This document shows, piece after piece, positions 1 through 3,744 of a stretch of 6,102 bases of DNA. Made by a program: the position numbers and the translations under genes. The notes below the pieces were generated by a model that saw only the letters and a program-made list of their open reading frames with translations, was not told the DNA's origin and made no database searches. Every line of letters starts with the position of its first letter. Within the stretch, counting starts at the first letter, position 1. Origin of the DNA: an uncultured Elusimicrobia bacterium (lineage in GTDB: Bacteria > Elusimicrobiota > Elusimicrobia > Elusimicrobiales > Elusimicrobiaceae); NCBI GenBank assembly GCA_945483375.1, contig CALYRQ010000061.1, positions 1 through 6,102 of the forward strand, read 5' to 3'.

Positions 1-71
1 GGTTCGTCCGATCCGGCGGCAACAAGACGGGAAACGGCTCCGTCCAAAACTTCTTCCAAGGTGGGTTGCAT
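1..71 (-). CDS. prmC: PrmC, peptide chain release factor N5-glutamine methyltransferase (N-terminal fragment, cut by window edge)
   Basis: Only the first 24 codons are present, from ATG at 71-69 running off the left edge; they read MQPTLEEVLDGAVSRLVAAG followed by SDEP. This fits the start of the PrmC N-terminal helical domain, which typically has an amphipathic helix and then a G-x-x-x-P segment leading into the conserved DAELLL region. PrmC methylates the Gln of the GGQ motif of RF1 and RF2 using S-adenosylmethionine. The call rests mainly on position: prmC directly follows prfA in very many bacteria, and the residues are compatible. No catalytic NPPY motif can be checked because it lies outside the window. 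A weak Shine-Dalgarno AAAGG (87-83) lies 11 bases before the start and directly abuts the U-tract of the terminator behind prfA. The start itself is well supported; the identity is probable. Confidence 0.72.
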   Translation of the reverse strand, partial: MQPTLEEVLDGAVSRLVAAGSDE

Positions 72-82
72 AAAATGAAAAA

Positions 83-87
83 CCTTT
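83..87 (-). promoter_or_regulatory. Weak ribosome binding site of prmC
   Basis: AAAGG on the minus strand, 11 bases before the ATG at 71-69. This is a short match at long spacing, weaker than the sites of rho, rpmE and prfA. It begins immediately after the T-run of the prfA terminator, so an RNA that terminated there would lack it. Confidence 0.5.
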
Positions 88-125
88 AAAAAACGCCGGA
101 CGCGCCTAAATAACGCCGTCCGGCG
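88..125 (-). terminator. Intrinsic terminator between prfA and prmC
   Basis: On the minus strand CGCCGGACG (125-117) pairs perfectly with CGTCCGGCG (102-94), a 9-bp GC-rich stem. The loop is 14 bases and may gain two more pairs if one base is bulged. Six T residues (93-88) follow directly. The hairpin starts 21 bases after the prfA stop codon. The other strand has a less regular flank (AAATCAAAAAA), so termination is predicted only in the direction of the genes. It ends directly at the prmC Shine-Dalgarno, leaving no space for a downstream promoter. Confidence 0.85.
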
Positions 126-146
126 AAATCAAAAAACAAGCGCGGG

Positions 147-1205
147 TCAGGTTTGCAAATTTTTAAGTTTCTGTTCCACACGGTACGCGCGCAAATCTTC
201 CAGTATCGGGTCAATCGCGCCCTGCATAATTTCCATTAAGTTATGGTACGATTTTTCGGTGCGATGGTCGGTTACGCGGCTTTGCGGGAAGTTATACGTG
301 CGGATTTTTTCCGAACGGTCCCCGGTGCCCACCTGCGCTTTGCGTTCGTCGTAAATTTCCTTGTTGCGTTTGTCTTCTTCAATCTGGTACAGTTTGGCGC
401 GCAACATAGCCATGGCTTTTTCGCGGTTTTTGCCTTGATGGCGTTCCTCGCGGCAGGAAACCACAATGCCCGTCGGCTTGTGAATAATGCGTACGGCCGT
501 TTCCACCTTGTTTACGTTTTGGCCGCCCGCACCGCCGGAACGGCAGGTTTCCATTTCCAAATCTTCGGGGCGGATTTCAATGTCAATTTCTTCGGCTTCC
601 GGCATAATCGCTACCGTAACGGTAGATGTGTGCACGCGGCCCGCGGTTTCCGTATCCGGCACGCGCTGGACGCGGTGGGTACCCGCTTCGGCGCGAAGCC
701 AGGAATAGGCGCCGTCGCCCTTAATAAACATGCTGACGTATTTGCACCCTTTTAAACCGGTGGGCGTAAATTCCAAAATTTCGGTGCTCCAGCCTTTGGT
801 TTGCGCAAAGTGCTGGTAGACGCGCAACAGTTCCGCCGCAAACAAGGCGGATTCGTCGCCGCCCGCGCCGGGGCGGATTTCCAAATAGATGTTTTTGGAA
901 TCGTTCGGATCCGGCGGGATAACGAGTACGCGCAGTTCTTTTTGCAAAACAGGCAGTTTGGCTTCCAGCTCGGCCAGTTCTTCGGCGGCCATTTTGACGA
1001 GTTCTTTATCCTCGCCCGCTTCAATCATCGCGCGGTCGTCCTCGATGGCTTTTTGGGTGGCGTTGAGCTCCTGTTCTTTTTCGATGATGGGTTTTAAAAA
1101 CGCGTGGCGTTTGGCTTTTACGGCCAGGTCCTGACCGGATAAATTGCCGGACGACAGTTCTTCTTCCAACTGTTTAAATTCAGCTACGTATTTAGAGGTA
1201 TCCAT
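147..1205 (-). CDS. prfA: Peptide chain release factor 1 (RF1)
   Basis: A 352-residue protein (family usually about 355-360) that recognises UAA and UAG in the ribosomal A site and triggers peptide release. The first ~95 residues are the helical domain. P183-D184-T185 is the RF1-type PxT codon-recognition motif. Counterparts of the Thermus decoding residues are kept: E118, Q180, T185, H192 and T193. GGQ is at 227-229 within [17 protein letters not shown]; its Gln229 is the site modified by PrmC. A conserved VTDHR occurs near the C-terminus. The PxT motif and the placement directly before prmC separate it from RF2, which has SPF. The ATG at 1205 is fixed by TAAGGA (1217-1212) six bases upstream. 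The gene lies between two intrinsic terminators and has no obvious promoter of its own. It ends with UGA, which RF1 does not read. A small oddity is Ala188 where RF1 proteins usually have Gln (TESQGR type). Confidence 0.98.
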   Translation of the reverse strand: MDTSKYVAEFKQLEEELSSGNLSGQDLAVKAKRHAFLKPIIEKEQELNATQKAIEDDRAMIEAGEDKELVKMAAEELAELEAKLPVLQKELRVLVIPPDPNDSKNIYLEIRPGAGGDESALFAAELLRVYQHFAQTKGWSTEILEFTPTGLKGCKYVSMFIKGDGAYSWLRAEAGTHRVQRVPDTETAGRVHTSTVTVAIMPEAEEIDIEIRPEDLEMETCRSGGAGGQNVNKVETAVRIIHKPTGIVVSCREERHQGKNREKAMAMLRAKLYQIEEDKRNKEIYDERKAQVGTGDRSEKIRTYNFPQSRVTDHRTEKSYHNLMEIMQGAIDPILEDLRAYRVEQKLKNLQT

Positions 1206-1211
1206 AACGGT

Positions 1212-1217
1212 TCCTTA
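1212..1217 (-). promoter_or_regulatory. Ribosome binding site of prfA
   Basis: TAAGGA on the minus strand, six bases before the prfA ATG. It follows the T-tract of the rpmE terminator by only four bases. The eight bases ATAAGGAA (1218-1211) are repeated exactly in the loop region of that terminator (1246-1239). Confidence 0.8.
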
Positions 1218-1221
1218 TTAC

Positions 1222-1262
1222 AAAGAAAAAGAGCAGACTTCCTTATAGGCAGTCTGCTCTTT
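1222..1262 (-). terminator. Intrinsic terminator between rpmE and prfA
   Basis: On the minus strand AAAGAGCAGACT (1262-1251) pairs perfectly with AGTCTGCTCTTT (1239-1228), a 12-bp stem whose outer pairs are A-U. An 11-base loop can form three further pairs. The T-rich tract TTTTTCTTT (1230-1222) follows. The hairpin begins 13 bases after the rpmE stop. On the plus strand the stem is followed by only three T and then A residues, so it is expected to work in the gene direction. Only 16 bases separate its end from the prfA ATG. Confidence 0.9.
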
Positions 1263-1275
1263 AAAAAAAGCGTTG

Positions 1276-1608
1276 CTATTTCGCTTCGGCGGTTTCCGCT
1301 TTTTTGGCCGGCTTTTTAGCGGCGGTTTTTTTGGCGGCTACCGGTTTTTTCGCCAATTTGGCTTTGGCTTTTACTTCGGTTTTCGGTTTGCGAACCAAGG
1401 TTTTGCCTTCGGTTTTCGCAAAGCGTTTATTGAATTTTTCCACCATACCTTCGGTGTCTAAGAGTTTCTGCTTGCCGGTAAAGAACGGATGGCAGGCGGA
1501 GCAGATGTCGAGTTTTAAGGTTTTGGCGGTAGAGCGGGTGGTAAATTTATTGCCGCAAGCGCACACGACTTCGACAAAATCGTATTTGGGATGTAAGTTT
1601 TCTTTCAT
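1276..1608 (-). CDS. rpmE: 50S ribosomal protein L31 (bL31, zinc-binding type) with Lys/Ala-rich C-terminal tail
   Basis: bL31 sits on the 50S subunit and bridges to the 30S head near 5S rRNA and protein L5. The N-terminal ~65 residues are the canonical protein: [20 protein letters not shown], then [12 protein letters not shown], then a VEKFNKRF segment. Cys16, Cys18, Cys36 and Cys39 form the zinc-ribbon set of the C+ type, so this is rpmE and not the Cys-less paralogue ykgM/rpmE2. At 110 residues it is about 40 longer than usual (about 66-75). Residues 66-110 contain 15 Lys and 11 Ala in PAKKA/AAKK-like units, resembling tails of other nucleic-acid-binding proteins. The ATG at 1608 is supported by AAAGGA (1624-1619) 10 bases upstream. 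It has a candidate own promoter, ends with TAG and is followed by an intrinsic terminator, so it can be a monocistronic unit inside the cluster. Confidence 0.97.
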   Translation of the reverse strand: MKENLHPKYDFVEVVCACGNKFTTRSTAKTLKLDICSACHPFFTGKQKLLDTEGMVEKFNKRFAKTEGKTLVRKPKTEVKAKAKLAKKPVAAKKTAAKKPAKKAETAEAK

Positions 1609-1618
1609 TGTTAATTCT

Positions 1619-1624
1619 TCCTTT
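1619..1624 (-). promoter_or_regulatory. Ribosome binding site of rpmE
   Basis: AAAGGA on the minus strand, followed by AG and an A/T-rich spacer; 10 bases separate it from the ATG. It is the only purine-rich site near this start. Confidence 0.75.
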
Positions 1625-1628
1625 CAAA

Positions 1629-1642
1629 AATCTATATAGATT
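1629..1642. repeat. Perfect 14-bp palindrome at the rpmE promoter
   Basis: AATCTATATAGATT is identical to its own reverse complement. It starts directly after the candidate -10 hexamer of the rpmE promoter and covers the position where transcription would begin. It could be an operator for a dimeric regulator or a weak hairpin at the 5' end of the mRNA. Being A/T-rich and short, it could also be chance. I do not recognise the motif. Confidence 0.5.
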
Positions 1643-1672
1643 ATTTTACCATAATCGGGCGTTTTTGGGCAA
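1643..1672 (-). promoter_or_regulatory. Candidate sigma-70 type promoter of rpmE
   Basis: On the minus strand, TTGCCC (1672-1667, four of six to TTGACA) is separated by 18 bases from TAAAAT (1648-1643, five of six to TATAAT). TGG directly before the -10 gives an extended -10 (TGn). Transcription would start near 1636, about 28 bases before the rpmE ATG. The -35 element lies in the right arm of the hairpin behind rho. Confidence 0.6.
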
Positions 1673-1687
1673 AGAATTTCTTTGCCC
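1667..1687 (-). other. Inverted repeat directly behind rho (hairpin without U-tract)
   Basis: On the minus strand GGGCAAAG (1687-1680) pairs with CTTTGCCC (1674-1667) around the loop AAATT. It starts seven bases after the rho stop codon. The bases following it are AAAAACG, so it is not a standard intrinsic terminator; on the plus strand no T-run follows either. It may stabilise the 3' end of the rho message. The GGGC arm could instead pair with GCCCG at 1660-1656. Confidence 0.6.
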
Positions 1688-1694
1688 CGTCAGC

Positions 1695-3140
1695 CTAAAA
1701 CGCGTTGATTTCCATTTGTTTAAAGAAATCTTTGTTGGATTTGGTGGACGAAAGTTTATCCAAAAGAAGCGTCATCGCGTCCACCGAGCTTAACGGCGCG
1801 AGCACTTTGCGCATAATCCACACTTTGTTGAGTTCGTCTTCCGAAAGCAACAGGTTTTCCTTGCGCGTAGAGCTGCGGTTGATATCCACCGCCGGGAAAA
1901 TGCGCCGTTCGGACAGTTTGCGGTCCAGCGACAGTTCGCTGTTGCCCGTACCTTTGAACTCTTCGAAAATCACTTCGTCCATACGGCTGCCGGTATCCAC
2001 CATGGCCGTAGCGATAATGGTAAGAGAACCGCCTTCTTCGATGTTACGCGCGGCACCCAAAAAGCGTTTGGGCTTTTGCAGAGAAGTGGCCTCCAGGCCG
2101 CCCGTCAGCACGCGGCCCGAGGAAGGCGCCACCGTGTTATACGCGCGGGCCAGGCGGGTGATAGAGTCCAAAAGCACCACCACGTCTTTACCCTGTTCGG
2201 CCAAGCGTTTGGCTTTTTCGATTACCATTTCGGCCACCTGTACGTGGCGGTCGGCCGGTTCGTCAAACGTAGACGCAACCACTTCGCCTTTTACGCTGCG
2301 GCTCATATCGGTTACTTCTTCGGGACGTTCATCAATTAAAAGCACCATTAAAACGGCGTCTTTATAATTTTCGGCGATGGAGTGGGCAATTGCCTGCAGA
2401 ATCATCGTTTTACCGCTTTTGGGCGGAGCCACAATAAGCGCGCGCTGGCCTTTGCCGATAGGAGCAATCAAATCAATCACGCGCTGGGTGAGCGAAGATT
2501 TATCCACCTCCAACGTAAAACGTTCGTTGGGGTGCAAGGGAGTCAGGTTTTCAAACAACGGGCGGTTGTAAATTTTATCAGAATCCACCCCGTTTACTTT
2601 TTGCACCTGCAGCATGGCAAAGTAGCGTTCGTTGTCTTTGGGCGGACGGATGAGGCCTTCAATCGTGTCGCCTTTGCGAAGGCCGAAACGTTTGATTTGG
2701 GAAGGAGATACGTAAATGTCTTCCGCTCCGGCCAAGTAGTTATTTTCTTCCGAGCGCAAGAAACCGAAACCGTCCGGTAAAATTTCCAATACGCCCCCGC
2801 CGTATACGGAACCGTTTTGTTTGGCCTGCACGGCCACGATGCGGCCGATCAGTTCCTGTTTGCGCAAGCCGGAAATATCTTCGATATTGTAATTGACGGC
2901 CAGTTTGGTCAGTTCCTGCACGCTTAGTTTATTGAGTTCGCGCGCGTCCATCGGTTTGGCCCCGTTGGGACGGGCGGGCGCGGCTTGCGCGCCGGCGGGA
3001 CGGTTCTGCATCCGGGCAACCGGGCGGCGGTCCGCGACGGGACGGGTTCTTTCCGTCTTCGGCGCTTCGGCGGCCGGTTTGGCCGTTTTGGTTTCTTTGG
3101 CAGGTTTAACGGTTTTTTCCTGCACGGTGTTTTCTTCCAT
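1695..3140 (-). CDS. rho: Transcription termination factor Rho
   Basis: A 481-residue hexameric RNA-dependent ATPase that dissociates transcription complexes. Residues 1-62 are a basic, Pro/Ala/Lys/Arg-rich and probably disordered extension absent from the 419-residue E. coli protein. Residues 66-110 form the Rho_N helical domain, and 113-190 the cold-shock-like primary RNA site with RNP1-like GFGFLRS at 124-130. The ATPase core follows with Walker A APPKSGKT (238-245), catalytic E271 in [10 protein letters not shown], and Walker [11 protein letters not shown] with D325. The Q-loop lies around 335-350, the R-loop around 383-400, and R426 corresponds to the arginine finger. Core residues sit at E. 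coli number plus 60 without gaps. Residues matching the bicyclomycin contacts D210, R212, S266 and G337 are conserved. E. coli K326 is Arg386 here. The ATG at 3140 has a strong Shine-Dalgarno overlapping the coaE stop. It ends with TAG. Confidence 0.99.
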   Translation of the reverse strand: MEENTVQEKTVKPAKETKTAKPAAEAPKTERTRPVADRRPVARMQNRPAGAQAAPARPNGAKPMDARELNKLSVQELTKLAVNYNIEDISGLRKQELIGRIVAVQAKQNGSVYGGGVLEILPDGFGFLRSEENNYLAGAEDIYVSPSQIKRFGLRKGDTIEGLIRPPKDNERYFAMLQVQKVNGVDSDKIYNRPLFENLTPLHPNERFTLEVDKSSLTQRVIDLIAPIGKGQRALIVAPPKSGKTMILQAIAHSIAENYKDAVLMVLLIDERPEEVTDMSRSVKGEVVASTFDEPADRHVQVAEMVIEKAKRLAEQGKDVVVLLDSITRLARAYNTVAPSSGRVLTGGLEATSLQKPKRFLGAARNIEEGGSLTIIATAMVDTGSRMDEVIFEEFKGTGNSELSLDRKLSERRIFPAVDINRSSTRKENLLLSEDELNKVWIMRKVLAPLSSVDAMTLLLDKLSSTKSNKDFFKQMEINAF

Positions 3141-3149
3141 AATAAGTGA

Positions 3150-3156
3150 CTCCTTA
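3150..3156 (-). promoter_or_regulatory. Ribosome binding site of rho, overlapping the coaE stop codon
   Basis: TAAGGAG on the minus strand, nine bases before the rho ATG. Its first three bases are the TAA stop of coaE. A ribosome ending coaE therefore sits on the rho initiation site, which points to translational coupling and cotranscription of the two genes. No separate rho leader of the E. coli kind exists here. Confidence 0.9.
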
Positions 3157-3744
3157 CTTAAATCCGTAAATATATCCCAGCGCCTGGCACAGACGCTGCA
3201 CTTTTAACGCTAAATCTTCTTTCGGCCCCCCGTTGAAAAACCGCACATTGGCGCGGAGGGCTTTTTCGCTGTCCGGCATTTGGGCGGCCAAGCGGCGTTC
3301 GTATTCTTCCCGGCTGATTCCGCGCGAAGCAAGGCGCGCGTCCAGCGTTTCCGGGTCCCCCACCACCAGCACGTTCATATCGGTTAATTTATCCCAGCCG
3401 GCTTCAAACAAAAGAGGAACTTCAAACACGACAAACGGTTTTTGCGATGCGTGAATACGCTTGACCGCCATATCGTACACCAGGGGATGCAAAAAATCTT
3501 CCAGTTTTTTACGGGCCGACTCATCAATAAACACGCGCCCGGCCACTTCGGCCGCGTCGTACGTGCCGAACCATTCGGTCAGCTGTTTTTGCACGGTGGG
3601 CGTCCCGTAGAGTTCCCGCACCAGTTCGTCGGCGGACAGCGTATCCGCCCCGTTTTTGGCGAAGTATGCAAGCGCGGTGCTTTTACCGCTGGCGATACCG
3701 CCCGTAAGGCCCATTACCAATTTGTTTTTTACGCGTAAAGTCAT
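3154..3744 (-). CDS. coaE: Dephospho-CoA kinase
   Basis: A 196-residue cytosolic P-loop kinase, normal length for the family (about 195-210). It phosphorylates the ribose 3'-OH of dephospho-CoA with ATP, the last step of coenzyme A synthesis. Visible motifs are the P-loop GGIASGKS at 15-22, the ADELVREL segment at 38-45, FLHP at 84-87, and VPLLFE at 109-114. An Arg-rich lid runs from about 137 to 151 (R137, R141, R145, R150, R151), and FNGG occurs at 170-173 where the family has NxG. The usual DAD motif reads Ser37-Ala38-Asp39, so the first Asp is replaced. The start at 3744 overlaps the polA stop (ATGA); a second Met at residue 11 would remove the strand leading into the P-loop and is less likely. 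No strong Shine-Dalgarno is seen, so expression probably depends on coupling to polA. Confidence 0.97.
   Translation of the reverse strand: MTLRVKNKLVMGLTGGIASGKSTALAYFAKNGADTLSADELVRELYGTPTVQKQLTEWFGTYDAAEVAGRVFIDESARKKLEDFLHPLVYDMAVKRIHASQKPFVVFEVPLLFEAGWDKLTDMNVLVVGDPETLDARLASRGISREEYERRLAAQMPDSEKALRANVRFFNGGPKEDLALKVQRLCQALGYIYGFK
3741..3744 (-). other. ATGA overlap of polA stop and coaE start
   Basis: The coaE ATG (3744-3742) and polA TGA (3743-3741) share two bases. Only a weak GGAAA lies upstream, so termination-reinitiation is the likely way coaE is translated. This supports one transcript for the pair. Confidence 0.9.

Noticed and set aside
94..146. Possible prmC promoter with TTGATT as -35
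   Set aside because: The only -10-like sequence (TATTTA) is at 14 bases and matches three of six; too weak to list.
243..755. Open plus-strand frame of about 170 codons opposite prfA
   Set aside because: Antisense to the conserved RF1 decoding and GGQ domains; the Phe/Ala/Arg-rich translation is typical of a shadow frame.
1211..1250. Possible prfA promoter with -10-like TGTAAT or TATAAG
   Set aside because: No acceptable -35 at 16-18 bases, and a start from TGTAAT would fall inside the prfA Shine-Dalgarno.
1276..1411. Lys/Ala tail of L31 as a fused second gene or frameshift product
   Set aside because: The frame is continuous with L31, composition is simple, and the stop is followed at normal distance by a terminator; no second start or domain is visible.
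1667..1687. Hairpin behind rho as an intrinsic terminator
   Set aside because: No T-run follows on either strand; listed only as an inverted repeat.
1705..2367. Open plus-strand frame of about 220 codons opposite rho
   Set aside because: It lies wholly antisense to the highly conserved Rho core; its Ser/Arg-rich translation matches no family I know and is explained by codon bias of the gene on the other strand.
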